Positions 42,780 through 52,297 of a DNA stretch of 64,000 bases are shown piece by piece. Source of the DNA: Bacillota bacterium (GTDB lineage: Bacteria > Bacillota > UBA4882 > UBA8346). The stretch is taken from NCBI GenBank assembly GCA_023402395.1, contig JAEYGI010000040.1, forward strand, positions 558,001 to 622,000, in the 5' to 3' direction. The notes below the pieces were generated by a model that did not search any database, had not been told where the DNA came from, and saw only the letters and a list, made by a program, of their open reading frames with translations. The number at the start of each line of letters is the position of its first letter. The stretch's first letter is position 1. The translations under genes and the position numbers were made by a program.

Positions 42780-44426
42780 ATGGCCGGGGGGACCGGGTTG
42801 GACGAAGCGCCGGAAAACAAGAAATCGATCGGGTACCCCGTTTTATCGGGGCGAAGGCCGCGGTTCGGCCGTTGGGGAGGGCTTTTGGCCGTTTTCGGGC
42901 TGGCGCTTGCGTTCCGTATTCCCTGGTTGTGGGAGGTTCCCCGCCATATTGATGAGTTAAAAGAGGTATTCGTTGCCTACCGGATTTATTTGGGTGATTT
43001 TTATCCTCTGCACAATGCTGCCCGTGACATTGGTGCCCTTCATAATTACATTCTGGCCGCTATCTTCTGGTTATTCGGCCCGGGCATTTACTGGCCCCGG
43101 CTTTATGTGGCGCTGACCTCGGCGCTCACCGTTGCACTGGTTTATTTGCTTGGGAAGAAGCTTTACGGGAGAATGGCGGGGCTGATCGCGGCCGGACTGC
43201 TGCTGACCAACGGCATACATATCCTGGTAACCCATATGGCTTGGGCCAACTGTACCACGCCGTTTTTCTTTACATTGGCCTGCTTGACCACGGTTACCGC
43301 TTTGGAGCGGGGTGGCGGCTGGCGCTTGACTGGCGCCGGCATGTTCTGGGGATTGACACTGCAGACTCATGCCTCGGTGATCATTTATATCGCCGCGTTA
43401 GTCCTTTATCTTTGGCGGCGGTCCGGGGAATCCGGCCGGCCGGACCTGATCCGGATCGGATTGGGGGTGGTCATCGGCTATGCCAATATGATTGTTTACA
43501 ATCTAATCTCATTTGGCGGAAGTTTCCGGTGGCTCCATACCAAGGGATACACATTGGAATCCCACCCCGGCCTACTGTCGTTCGGAAAAAATTGGGTAGC
43601 GATGTTTACCGAATTGCTCCGTGCCCTCAGTTCGACCTTTTCCGAGCATGCCGGGTTTTGGGAGTACCTGATCCACCCCGGATTTGTACTTGCCGCTGGG
43701 CTGCTTGGAATCGGAATCTATCACGCCGTCCGGACCCGGCGGGACTTTCCGGTCTGGCTGCTGGCCGCCGGATTTCTGGTCATTCCCTGGATTAACCGGC
43801 GTTATGGCTTTTATGTGTCTACGCGGTATATCATGCCCCTGGTCATCAGCGGTCTGCTCTTGATCGGGTTGGGATTGGGACAGCTGGCCGGGTTCTGTCG
43901 CCGCCGGTTCCCTGGGTTGAACCGGGCCGCCGTTCCGCTGACCTTGCTTTTTGGAGCCGTGGTATTGCTGCAGATCGTACCCTTTTATAATTATTGCACC
44001 TGGGTATCGGATACCAATCTCTCCAACCGGTTGCCGCTCGCCATTGTCCGTTCGGCCATGCGCGCGGCGGGAACCCGCCCGTTGGTTTTAGTGGATCGCC
44101 GGATGCGGATTGAAAACGACCCGTTGCCAATATTGTTCGCTGTAAGCGGAATGGAACATCGGGTGGTCGATTTCATGGAAATGGAGGAAAGCCAATGGCG
44201 CCAAGCGTTTATAAGCGGATCCGGCCGGTGCTTGCTGGCGGTTTTAGATGGGAAGACCCTGGAACGGATGGCGGGAAAAGAGGTTTTCTTCGTGGTTCAA
44301 TCCTTTAAAACCCGCATTGCGCTTCATTCCAAGCGGGGCGGTCGTCGCTGGAACGCGGTTTATCTGGCCGAGCTCCAATCTCCAAGGCGGCAACACGGCT
44401 TCGCGGTCAATCCGGATCTGCATTGA
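42780..44426 (+). CDS. GT39/ArnT-like membrane glycosyltransferase
   Basis: About 548 residues with some ten membrane spans. The acidic loop after the first span (PRHIDELKEVFVAYRI) carries the DE pair typical of PMT/ArnT-type (PMT_2) enzymes, and LFGPGIYWPRLYVALTSALTVALVYLLGKKLYG is the usual second block. The substrate-binding soluble part lies in the last 150 residues. It likely moves a sugar from a polyprenyl-phosphate donor to a protein or lipid on the outer face of the membrane. The ATG (or the TTG one codon before) has only a weak ribosome site. It is monocistronic. Confidence 0.8.
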   Translation: MAGGTGLDEAPENKKSIGYPVLSGRRPRFGRWGGLLAVFGLALAFRIPWLWEVPRHIDELKEVFVAYRIYLGDFYPLHNAARDIGALHNYILAAIFWLFGPGIYWPRLYVALTSALTVALVYLLGKKLYGRMAGLIAAGLLLTNGIHILVTHMAWANCTTPFFFTLACLTTVTALERGGGWRLTGAGMFWGLTLQTHASVIIYIAALVLYLWRRSGESGRPDLIRIGLGVVIGYANMIVYNLISFGGSFRWLHTKGYTLESHPGLLSFGKNWVAMFTELLRALSSTFSEHAGFWEYLIHPGFVLAAGLLGIGIYHAVRTRRDFPVWLLAAGFLVIPWINRRYGFYVSTRYIMPLVISGLLLIGLGLGQLAGFCRRRFPGLNRAAVPLTLLFGAVVLLQIVPFYNYCTWVSDTNLSNRLPLAIVRSAMRAAGTRPLVLVDRRMRIENDPLPILFAVSGMEHRVVDFMEMEESQWRQAFISGSGRCLLAVLDGKTLERMAGKEVFFVVQSFKTRIALHSKRGGRRWNAVYLAELQSPRRQHGFAVNPDLH

Positions 44427-44552
44427 ATGGACCGGAGCGGTAACAATGCGTTGGTGAATCCCCGCGTAAGATGGCCTTGAGTCAGGGGTGTGCGGCGATG
44501 CCTGTTTTCGCAAGTGGCAATAGCAATACTAAATGATAAAGGAGCAATGATC

Positions 44553-44792
44553 ATGGCGGAAATTACGTTTGAAATTGTCGACCATTTGCTGGTTTTATCA
44601 GTGAGTCCCCGCGGTTGGACGAAGGAAGTCAACATTGTCAGCTGGAATGGACGGGCTCCCAAAATCGACATTCGGGAATGGGACGAAGCTCATGAAAAAA
44701 TGGGCAAAGGAGTGACTTTGAGCCAGGATGAACTGTTGAAGATTAAGGAATGGCTCGATCAAGCCGATCTGGAATCGCTGGATTTGGGATAA
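44553..44792 (+). CDS. PC4/YdbC-family single-strand nucleic-acid-binding protein
   Basis: 79 residues. The sequence EITFEIVDHLLVLSVSPRGWTKEVNIVSWNGRAPKIDIREWDEAHEKMGKGVTL follows the PC4 (p15) coactivator-like fold of YdbC (about 70-75 residues, single-stranded DNA binding in the Lactococcus protein). The start ATG 44553 has GGAG eight bases upstream, better than ATG 44547. A strong terminator follows. It is likely a dimer that binds single-stranded DNA or RNA; the cellular role is not known. Confidence 0.88.
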   Translation: MAEITFEIVDHLLVLSVSPRGWTKEVNIVSWNGRAPKIDIREWDEAHEKMGKGVTLSQDELLKIKEWLDQADLESLDLG

Positions 44793-44827
44793 GTTTATTC
44801 GCGTTGAACATGATTTGATGGATATTG

Positions 44828-44876
44828 CAAACAATCCCATCTAAAAACCGAGATGGAGGGGATTGTTTGTTTTTTT
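44828..44876 (+). terminator. Terminator after the PC4-like gene
   Basis: An 11-bp stem CAAACAATCCC/GGGATTGTTTG with an internal ATCT/AGAT stem is followed by seven T residues. Confidence 0.93.
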
Positions 44877-45033
44877 GACTTGTCAAGTCTTACGTTTTAG
44901 GAACTGATTTGCTAAAATGCTTTTTGGACCATTTTGATAGGAAAGTTGTCCCAATTCACCGTGAGGAGAGAATGGGCTCAAATCGAAGCGACATAGAGCT
45001 AAACCGGAAAAATCAGGCAATTTATTTCTAGAC

Positions 45034-45081
45034 TCTCAAGATATTGGTGTATATAATAAAGTTAGGCCCAATATCTAGTGT
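45034..45081 (+). promoter_or_regulatory. Two NrdR boxes flanking the nrdR-nrdD promoter -10
   Basis: Two matches to the NrdR-box core CwAtATaTwG: CAAGATATTG at 45037-45046 and CAATATCTAG at 45069-45078. They are 32 bp apart, about three helical turns, as is usual for NrdR box pairs. A -10 TATAAT (45052-45057) lies between. This implies that nrdR and the following nrdD-nrdG are repressed by NrdR itself. Confidence 0.7.
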
Positions 45082-45095
45082 GAGGGGATCCAGGG

Positions 45096-45575
45096 ATGCG
45101 TTGCCCATTTTGTGGCGAACCGGACAGCAAGGTCATTGATTCACGCGCGTCAGAAGAAGGGAATGCCATTCGTCGGCGGCGGGAATGTGTGATCTGTCAA
45201 AAACGGTTCACAACTTACGAACGAGTCGAAGAGGCTCCTTTGATCGTGATCAAAAAAGACGGTCGGAGGGAGCCTTTTAACCGCCAGAAAGTGTTGACCG
45301 GTTTGCTCAAGGCCTGCGAAAAGCGGCCGGTTGCTTATGCCACGCTTGAAAAAATGGTCGACCAAGTCGAACGGGACCTGCGCAACCGGATGGAACAGGA
45401 AGTTCGCAGCAACGTGGTTGGAGAGATGATTATGGAGGGCCTGAAAGATCTCGACGAAGTCGCGTATGTCCGCTTCGCTTCAGTGTACCGACAGTTTAAG
45501 GACTTGGGCATTTTCATGCAAGAACTGCAGGATTTGTTGAAAAAGAGAACACAGAAGACGGAGGATGAACATTGA
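45096..45575 (+). CDS. nrdR: Transcriptional repressor NrdR
   Basis: 159 residues, the usual length. The zinc ribbon is MRCPFCGEPDSKVIDSR ... CVICQKRFTTYE and an ATP-cone follows from about residue 46 (IVIKKDGRREPFNRQKVLTGLLKACEKRPV). NrdR senses ATP/dATP and represses ribonucleotide reductase genes. Its stop overlaps the nrdD start, and a pair of NrdR boxes lies in its promoter, so it controls its own operon. Confidence 0.97.
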   Translation: MRCPFCGEPDSKVIDSRASEEGNAIRRRRECVICQKRFTTYERVEEAPLIVIKKDGRREPFNRQKVLTGLLKACEKRPVAYATLEKMVDQVERDLRNRMEQEVRSNVVGEMIMEGLKDLDEVAYVRFASVYRQFKDLGIFMQELQDLLKKRTQKTEDEH

Positions 45576-47674
45576 TGTCTGTCAATTATGCGGAGCTCAA
45601 TGAGAACGACCGGAAGGATTACGCCAAAGTAGTCGGGTTGATTAACCGGAAAGACGATAAGGCGTTTCGCTCTATTCGGAAGCGGGACGGCCGGATTGTT
45701 GAGTTTAACACCGAAAAAATCGCCGCGGCAATCTTTAAAGCCGCCAAAGCAGTGGGCGGGGAAGATCGGCAGCTCGCCGACGAGCTGGCCGGAGTGGTCA
45801 TTCAGTACTTATATAAACAATTGGGCACCGGAATCCCAAGCGTGGAAGAGGTTCAGGACGCGGTTGAGAAGGTGCTGATCGAGACCGGACACGCTAAAAC
45901 CGCCAAAGCCTACATCCTTTATCGCGACCGGCGGACCCGGCTCCGTGATTCCAAATCGGAATTGATGGATATCGTTGAGGAGATCCTGGTTGAAACCAAT
46001 CGGGAGAATGCCAATATCGGCAATTCGCCTTCAGCTAAAATGCTCCAGATTGCCTCGGCCGCCAGCAAACGGTTTTATCTTTCGCGATTAATCCCGGATG
46101 AAATGGCCCAGGCTCATATTGACGGCGATTATCATATCCACGATCTTGATTTTTACGGTAAGACGCTGACTTGTGTCCAAATTCCGCTTGGAAAACTGTT
46201 ATTGAACGGCTTCAACAACGGTCATGGCTTCATCCGGCCGCCGAAACGGCCGTCTTCCGCCGCCGCGCTGGCAGCCATCATTTTGCAGAGTTCTCAAAAC
46301 GATATGCATGGGGGCCAGTCTTTTGCATTTTTCGATCGGGACATGGCCCAGTTCATGAGTGGCGCTGATGAGAACGATGTTTACCAAGCTATGGAAGCGT
46401 TGATTTATAATCTGAACTCCATGCACAGCCGGGCCGGGGCGCAAGTTCCATTTTCCAGCGTAAATCTCGGCTGCGATACCTCGCCGGAAGGTCGGATGGT
46501 CACCAAGTGCCTGCTGCTTGCCTATGAGAAAGGCTTGGGCCATGGAGAATCGCCGATTTTCCCAAATATCATCTTCCGGATGAAGAAAGGGATTAATTTT
46601 AATCCCGAAGACCCTAATTACGACTTATTCCAACTCGCGATGCGGGTGTCGTCCCAACGGCTTAATCCAACCTTCGCGTTCATGGATGCCTCGTTTAACG
46701 AGCCGTTTGGGACCGAGGTCGCCTATATGGGGTGCCGGACCCGGGTCATCGGCAATCGGCATGGGGCGGCGGTCAGCGACGGTCGTGGCAACCTGTCGTT
46801 CACCACGATTAATCTGCCCCGGCTCGCCATCAAGGCCAATGGCGATTTGGAAGTGTTTTTCCGGGAGTTGGAATCCATAATGACGTTGGCTGCGCGTCAA
46901 CTGTATCACCGGTTCCGGATTCAATCCCGATTGAAAGTGAAAGACATGCCTTTTTTGATGGGACAGGGTCTGTATCTCGATTCTGAATCGCTCAATCCCA
47001 ATGATCCGATTGGACCCGTAATCAAGCACGGTACGCTTTCGATTGGCTTCATCGGGTTGGCGGAAGCGCTGGTCAGCTTGACCGGATGCCACCACGGACA
47101 AGACCCTTCCGCGCAACGGCTGGGGCTGGAGATTATCAGCTATATGCGCAAACTGACCGATGGGTTCGCCGAGGAGTATGACCTGAACTATACGTTGCTG
47201 GGCACCCCGGCCGAAGGCCTATCGGGACGGTTCATCGGTTATGACCGGCGGCGGTTTGGAGTTATCACCGGAGTAACCGATAAGGAATACTATACCAATA
47301 GCTTTCATATACCGGTCAATTTTGAGATTGCTTCTTATGATAAGATTATGCTGGAAGGCCTATATCACCAATTGACCAACGCCGGCCATATCAGCTACGT
47401 GGAGATGAAAGCGCCACCGCTAGGAAATTTGGAGGCCTACGAACAATTGATTCGCCAGATGGCCGTGGCCGGCATGGGATACGGCGCCATTAATTTCCCG
47501 GTCGACGAATGTCTGAGCTGCTATCATCGTGGGGTTTTCGCCGACGAGTGCCCATCATGCGGTTCGGTTCAGATCCGGCGCATCCGCCGGATTACCGGAT
47601 ACCTATCGACCATTGACCGGTTTAATGATGCCAAACAGGCTGAATTACGGGATCGAATCTGCCATGGGACATGA
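45575..47674 (+). CDS. nrdD: Anaerobic ribonucleoside-triphosphate reductase
   Basis: 699 residues. An ATP-cone (about 20-115, RKRDGRIVEFNTEKIAAAI) precedes the catalytic domain. Zinc cysteines occur as CLSC and CPSC near residues 647-670 and the glycyl radical loop as RRITGYLSTIDRFN, with Gly near 674. It reduces ribonucleotides to deoxyribonucleotides without oxygen after activation by NrdG. ATG 45575 shares its A with the nrdR stop TGA. A TTG one codon before is a less likely start. The gene overlaps nrdG by 11 bases. Confidence 0.96.
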   Translation: MSVNYAELNENDRKDYAKVVGLINRKDDKAFRSIRKRDGRIVEFNTEKIAAAIFKAAKAVGGEDRQLADELAGVVIQYLYKQLGTGIPSVEEVQDAVEKVLIETGHAKTAKAYILYRDRRTRLRDSKSELMDIVEEILVETNRENANIGNSPSAKMLQIASAASKRFYLSRLIPDEMAQAHIDGDYHIHDLDFYGKTLTCVQIPLGKLLLNGFNNGHGFIRPPKRPSSAAALAAIILQSSQNDMHGGQSFAFFDRDMAQFMSGADENDVYQAMEALIYNLNSMHSRAGAQVPFSSVNLGCDTSPEGRMVTKCLLLAYEKGLGHGESPIFPNIIFRMKKGINFNPEDPNYDLFQLAMRVSSQRLNPTFAFMDASFNEPFGTEVAYMGCRTRVIGNRHGAAVSDGRGNLSFTTINLPRLAIKANGDLEVFFRELESIMTLAARQLYHRFRIQSRLKVKDMPFLMGQGLYLDSESLNPNDPIGPVIKHGTLSIGFIGLAEALVSLTGCHHGQDPSAQRLGLEIISYMRKLTDGFAEEYDLNYTLLGTPAEGLSGRFIGYDRRRFGVITGVTDKEYYTNSFHIPVNFEIASYDKIMLEGLYHQLTNAGHISYVEMKAPPLGNLEAYEQLIRQMAVAGMGYGAINFPVDECLSCYHRGVFADECPSCGSVQIRRIRRITGYLSTIDRFNDAKQAELRDRICHGT

Positions 47675-48209
47675 CCTGGCCTTTAAGGGCATCACCGCCC
47701 GAATCGCCGGGGTTGCTACGGAAAGCGTGGTTGACGGGCCGGGGTTTCGTTCCACCGTTTTCTTTCAGGGATGCTCGCATCAGTGCCCGGGCTGCCATAA
47801 TCCGGGGACCTGGGATCCCGTGGGAGGTTTGGAGATTACTTTACCAAAGTTAATTGACTTATTGAAGCTAAATCCAATGATCAGCGGCGTTACATTCAGC
47901 GGCGGGGAACCATTTTGGCAAGCGCCCGCCGCTGCGGCTCTCGCCGGCTACCTTAAACCCAAAGGGTTAAATATTTGGGTTTATACCGGATATACGTGGG
48001 AAGAGTTGCTGAGTTCCGTCGACGCGCCAGGATATAAAGACCTGTTGCATTATGCCGATGTTGTAGTCGATGGGCCGTTTTTGCGGGAAAAACGCGATCC
48101 GACGCTTATTTTCCGGGGCTCTTCCAACCAACGCTTCATTTTGGTTTCTGAATCCTATCAGATGGGAACGATTATTACCTGGGAACCGCAACGGATACAG
48201 ATACGATGA
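47664..48209 (+). CDS. nrdG: Anaerobic ribonucleotide reductase activase (radical SAM)
   Basis: 181 residues. The CSHQCPGC motif (CxxxCxxC) binds the 4Fe-4S cluster that cleaves S-adenosylmethionine; ESVVDGPGFRSTVFFQG precedes it, and GVTFSGGEPFWQ follows. It generates the glycyl radical on NrdD. The start at 47664 overlaps the nrdD end by 11 bases; the ribosome site is weak, so translation is probably coupled. Some 45 more codons are open upstream but lie inside nrdD. Confidence 0.94.
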   Translation: MGHDLAFKGITARIAGVATESVVDGPGFRSTVFFQGCSHQCPGCHNPGTWDPVGGLEITLPKLIDLLKLNPMISGVTFSGGEPFWQAPAAAALAGYLKPKGLNIWVYTGYTWEELLSSVDAPGYKDLLHYADVVVDGPFLREKRDPTLIFRGSSNQRFILVSESYQMGTIITWEPQRIQIR

Positions 48210-48985
48210 GTTGGCAGCAAACGGTTCATCATCAGCGGGCGATTTACCAATGCAGCGAGTTTAACGGACCCGGCTTGATTCAGGCCATCTCTACCGCCGG
48301 ATACGGCAATATGGCCTTACATACCGGGAGCGATCCGGAGGAGATTATTGGGAACCGCCAGTTATTCATGGCCGATCTTGGCCTTTCCCTGGAGCGACTG
48401 GTGACGGCGGTTCAGGTTCACGGAATCCGGGTTGAAGCGGTTGGTTCCGCCATGGCCGGATCCGGGGCGCGAACCATGGCCACCGCCATTCCGGCAACGG
48501 ATGCGTTAATCACCGCCGAAGCGGGTCCGATGTTGGCCATTTTTAGTGCCGATTGTTTACCCATTTTTTTATACGACCCGGAAACGCCCGCCGTGGGAAT
48601 CGTTCACGCGGGATGGCGCGGCACGCTGGCCGGCATTGCGGTCAGTACCGTTGAAGCTATGGCGCGCCGCTTTGGGACTCGGCCGGAAGAACTATGGGTG
48701 ACGAGCGGTCCAGCGATTTGCGGTCGGTGTTTTAACGTAAGTCGGGAGGTAGCCATGGAGTTTGCCGCGATCCAACCCGAGGCCGTCAGCGGGGATGAAA
48801 CCCAATTCCGGGTTGACCTGGCGGAGTTCAACTTTTTTCTACTGGAAAGAGCGGGAGTTCAACGACGGCGGATGATCAGATCCGAGTTTTGCACCGTCTG
48901 TCAACAGGACCGCTTTTTTTCATATCGGGCCCAAATGGGAACGGGAAACCGATTGATGGGAATTATCGGCCTAAAAAACCGTTAA
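48206..48985 (+). CDS. pgeF: Multicopper-oxidase-fold PgeF/YfiH family protein
   Basis: 259 residues. VTAVQVHGIRV, ALITAEAGPMLAIFSADCLPIFLYD and VGIVHAGWRGTLAGI are the conserved histidine and cysteine sites of this family, with GPAICGRCFNVS after them. Members were named for peptidoglycan editing in E. coli, while others act on purine nucleosides; the exact role is open. It overlaps the nrdG stop (ATGA). Confidence 0.92.
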   Translation: MSWQQTVHHQRAIYQCSEFNGPGLIQAISTAGYGNMALHTGSDPEEIIGNRQLFMADLGLSLERLVTAVQVHGIRVEAVGSAMAGSGARTMATAIPATDALITAEAGPMLAIFSADCLPIFLYDPETPAVGIVHAGWRGTLAGIAVSTVEAMARRFGTRPEELWVTSGPAICGRCFNVSREVAMEFAAIQPEAVSGDETQFRVDLAEFNFFLLERAGVQRRRMIRSEFCTVCQQDRFFSYRAQMGTGNRLMGIIGLKNR

Positions 48986-49002
48986 AGCGGAGAGAGGGCA
49001 AT

Positions 49003-50181
49003 TTGAGATCAGGATATCTCCAACCCAAAGGAAAGATTCGTTTCAAATGGCGGCCTTTCCGGGGAATGCTGCGGCTTCTTCGCCGAATATTATTAATTAT
49101 CGTCTTGATCGAACTGATCCGGATTGCGATTGGGGGGTTTATTACCCGTCCGGTGGTCGCCAAATGGTGGACCATTGAAAAAGGATTCTGGACCGAAGCG
49201 CTGTTCCTGCGGGAAGAAAAAATATATACCGCGCCGGCCGAGGGGAAATTAGCCGTTACTGTTGAAGAAGGCGTCATGATTCCCGAGGGTGAATTGCTCG
49301 CTTATATTGAATCCAAGGACGATTCCGGGACGGAGGGCAATATCCATCCATCCACTCGGTTGGAAAGTTTGCATCGGGAGGAAAATAGATTAAAGCAGGA
49401 TCTGAACCGGGTGACGGCCGAGGTGGGCGCCAAGCAATCCTTGCTGGTGCAAACCAGCCGGAATGCAGCGACTTTGGAAAGGATTAAGGAAGATTTAGCA
49501 ATTTTAGAGAAGGAAAAAGGACGAATTTTACGAAGTATCCATCAAACCAGGGAACGGATTGAAACATTGAATTCCACTGCGGCAACGGCCAATGATAAGC
49601 GGATTATCACTGCCGTCGGGCCCGGATACCTTTTTTATCAATCCGATGGGTGGGAAGAAAAATTGCGTCCGGAATGGTATCGACGAATCACCCGTTCCGA
49701 TTTGCGACGGAATTATCCATTGCGAAAGACCCGCCGAAAGGTTAAAGCCGGAGAATTCGTGGGGAAAATCATCCACTCCTTCAACCAAAGGATCGTTATC
49801 GAAGTGGATCCAGAACGGATCCGGAAGCCGGTGGTTGGAGACCGTTGGTGGATTAAAAACCGGGATAGCCTTTTCGGCACGAATATCATTTATTGCAAAC
49901 GGAGCGCCGATCAGCCCCAAACCACCCTGGTTGTTTTGAGTGCTCCAGGTATTGGCCAAAAGTTTCTTCCGGAGCGGCGGGCCAGAGTTTTTATAGTGTA
50001 TCGCCGCCTTTCCGGAATTTCCGTTCCGGTTCGGGCGCTGTTTCGAACCAAGAATGATACCTACGTCAAAGTATTGAAAGGGGACGAATACAAGCGGCAA
50101 TCAGTACAGGTTCTGGAGACCGATAGCGAACAGGCAATCATTGAAGGCCTTGAATTTGGCTCAACCATTATTTCACGTTAG
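49003..50181 (+). CDS. HlyD-like membrane-anchored protein of the Firmicutes division cluster
   Basis: 392 residues. One TM at about 23-44 follows a very basic N-terminus. The outside part has a lipoyl-like half (LREEKIYTAPAEGKLAVTVEEGVMIPEGELLAYIES), a coiled coil at about 125-195 and a beta-barrel-like end with IVYRRLSGISVPVRALFRTKNDTYVKVL. This HlyD-type adaptor often lies between pgeF and yggS/sepF in Firmicutes; its function is unknown. The frame extends upstream inside pgeF, but TTG 49003 with GGAGAG eight bases before is the likely start. Confidence 0.75.
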   Translation: MRSGYLQPKGKIRFKWRPFRGMLRLLRRILLIIVLIELIRIAIGGFITRPVVAKWWTIEKGFWTEALFLREEKIYTAPAEGKLAVTVEEGVMIPEGELLAYIESKDDSGTEGNIHPSTRLESLHREENRLKQDLNRVTAEVGAKQSLLVQTSRNAATLERIKEDLAILEKEKGRILRSIHQTRERIETLNSTAATANDKRIITAVGPGYLFYQSDGWEEKLRPEWYRRITRSDLRRNYPLRKTRRKVKAGEFVGKIIHSFNQRIVIEVDPERIRKPVVGDRWWIKNRDSLFGTNIIYCKRSADQPQTTLVVLSAPGIGQKFLPERRARVFIVYRRLSGISVPVRALFRTKNDTYVKVLKGDEYKRQSVQVLETDSEQAIIEGLEFGSTIISR

Positions 50182-50192
50182 GAGGCCTCTTT

Positions 50193-51509
50193 TTGAAAAA
50201 GATATTTGTCGTGGATACCAGCGTTTTGGTACATGACCCTCAGGCCTTGAACGCTTTTCAAGATAATGACATTGTAATTCCGATCGCAGTCATTGAGGAG
50301 ATAGACGGTCAAAAGAAACGACAGGATGAGGTTGGGCGAAATGCCAGAAGGGTTTCGGCTTTCCTTGATGAATTAAGAAGCAAAGGACATTTGGACAGCG
50401 GTGTTTCGTTGGGGGAAAACCGGGGGATGCTCCGGGTCGAACTGAATCACCAGGAAGTTGACAAACTTCCGCCGACACTGGATCGGGCCAAGATCGACAA
50501 TCGGATTATCGCGGTGGCCCTGGCGCTGAAGCAAAACTCGCCCCATCCCGTAATCGTTGTAACCAAAGATATCAATATGCGCATCAAGGCGGATTCCCTC
50601 GGGATCGCCGCCGAAGATTATGAAACGGACAAGATTGAAATCGAAGATGTGTACACCGGGACACGAACCGTCAAGGTTGAACCGGATATAATCAACCGTT
50701 TCTATGCCGCCGGTGAGGTAATGCTGTCCCAGGTGGAAATTTATCCAAATCAATTAATTATTTTGGAGGATTCTTTCGGATCATCCAAATCAGCTTTGGC
50801 AAGACATCTTGGAAATGGCCGGTTGGTTCCATTGCGTTATGGAACCCAGGAACCCTTCGGATTAAAGGCGCGCAACAAAGAACAGAAATTCGCCTTGGAA
50901 CTATTGCTCGATGACGAAGTGCGCTTAGTGACCTTGATTGGCCGGGCCGGTACCGGAAAAACGCTGCTGGCGTTGGCGGCTGGTTTGCAGAAAGTGGTGG
51001 AGGAGTCCAAATTCCGCCGTTTGGCGGTCTCCAGACCGGTAGTCCCGATGGGCAATGATTTGGGATTTTTACCCGGAGATATCAATGAAAAACTGCGGCC
51101 TTGGATGCAACCGATCTATGATAATCTGGAATTCTTATTCAGCAACCGGGACCGAAATGAAAAAATAGATCATTTAGTCAATAGCATGAAAGATCTCAAT
51201 ATTCTGGAGTTGGAAGCGTTGACCTATATTCGGGGTCGCAGCATCCCCAATCAGTTTTTATTGGTGGATGAAGCGCAAAATCTCTCTCCCCATGAAATCC
51301 GGACCGTGATTACTCGGGTTGGGGAAGGGACTAAAATCGTTTTGACGGGAGATCCGTATCAAATCGACCATCCTTACCTTGATTCAAACAGTAATGGCTT
51401 GACATTTGTGGTCGAGCGGTTCAAAAACGAAAAGATTGCCGGCCATATCACGCTGCTGAAAGGCGAGCGTTCCGATTTGGCCGAACTTGGCGCCAGATTA
51501 TTGGGGTGA
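50193..51509 (+). CDS. PhoH-family protein with N-terminal PIN domain (YlaK-like)
   Basis: 438 residues. The PIN domain (1-150) starts FVVDTSVLVHDP and has further acidic residues (EEIDGQKK, DNRIIAVAL, VTKDINMRIKA). The PhoH ATPase follows, with Walker A GRAGTGKTLL near 250, Walker B FLLVDEAQN and LTGDPYQID. PIN-PhoH proteins are thought to be ATP-driven RNA helicase/ribonucleases. The start is TTG with GGAGG about seven bases upstream. Confidence 0.95.
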   Translation: MKKIFVVDTSVLVHDPQALNAFQDNDIVIPIAVIEEIDGQKKRQDEVGRNARRVSAFLDELRSKGHLDSGVSLGENRGMLRVELNHQEVDKLPPTLDRAKIDNRIIAVALALKQNSPHPVIVVTKDINMRIKADSLGIAAEDYETDKIEIEDVYTGTRTVKVEPDIINRFYAAGEVMLSQVEIYPNQLIILEDSFGSSKSALARHLGNGRLVPLRYGTQEPFGLKARNKEQKFALELLLDDEVRLVTLIGRAGTGKTLLALAAGLQKVVEESKFRRLAVSRPVVPMGNDLGFLPGDINEKLRPWMQPIYDNLEFLFSNRDRNEKIDHLVNSMKDLNILELEALTYIRGRSIPNQFLLVDEAQNLSPHEIRTVITRVGEGTKIVLTGDPYQIDHPYLDSNSNGLTFVVERFKNEKIAGHITLLKGERSDLAELGARLLG

Positions 51510-51516
51510 TAGGTTC

Positions 51517-52197
51517 TTGTCAGTGATTCAAAACTACGTGAAAATAAAACAGCGAATTGGAGCGGCTGCCATGCGGGCTGGATATGATCCGTCCGCAATC
51601 ACCTTAATTGCGGTCACCAAGTATGTCGACATCGGCCGGATTAACGAAGCGATCCGGGCCGGAGTCACCGATATTGGCGAGAACCGGATCCAGGATGCGT
51701 TGCTTAAGCTTCCGCTATTGGAAGGAAAACCTGTCAAACATCTTATCGGAAGCTTGCAAACTAACAAGGCCAAGCAAGCCTTGGCTGAGTTTGATCTCAT
51801 CCATTCAGTGGACCGGCTGCCACTGGTCGTAGAGTTGGCCAAGCAAGCCGAGAAACTGAACAAACGGGCGGAAATTTTGATTCAAGTGAATATTTCGGGG
51901 GAAGTCAGCAAACATGGGTTATCTCCGGAGCAGCTTCCCCAATTGTTAGAAGCCATTAAAATTCATCCGGTTTTGATCCCCTCCGGCTTGATGACTATCG
52001 CTCCGTTGGTTTCCAATCCGGAACTGACTCGCCCGATCTTTCGCCGGTTACGGGAAATGTTTCTTGAGTCGGCGGCCCGGTTCGATTTGGGACCCAACTG
52101 GCGTTATTTATCGATGGGAATGAGTCAGGATTATGAGGTGGCGGTAGAGGAAGGAGCCAACTTGGTCCGGATTGGGTCCGCACTTTTTGCAGATTGA
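51517..52197 (+). CDS. ylmE: PLP homeostasis protein YggS/YlmE
   Basis: 226 residues. PLP-lysine region LIAVTKYVDI, GENRIQDAL, HLIGSLQTNKAK, QVNISGEVSKHGL, GLMTIAPL and SMGMSQDYEVAVEEGANLVRIGSALF are all family marks. It has the alanine-racemase barrel fold without known catalytic activity and balances PLP and amino-acid pools. It heads the ylmE-sepF-proC-ylmH-divIVA run. TTG 51517 has GGGGTG eight bases before. Confidence 0.94.
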   Translation: MSVIQNYVKIKQRIGAAAMRAGYDPSAITLIAVTKYVDIGRINEAIRAGVTDIGENRIQDALLKLPLLEGKPVKHLIGSLQTNKAKQALAEFDLIHSVDRLPLVVELAKQAEKLNKRAEILIQVNISGEVSKHGLSPEQLPQLLEAIKIHPVLIPSGLMTIAPLVSNPELTRPIFRRLREMFLESAARFDLGPNWRYLSMGMSQDYEVAVEEGANLVRIGSALFAD

Positions 52198-52297
52198 CAC
52201 AATGAGTATTGCGATATGCTTATGGTGGCGGATTAATTTACGTAACATCGCGGTTGAAGGATTAGTATTGCCGGAAGCAGGTGAGGTGCTTTTAATC

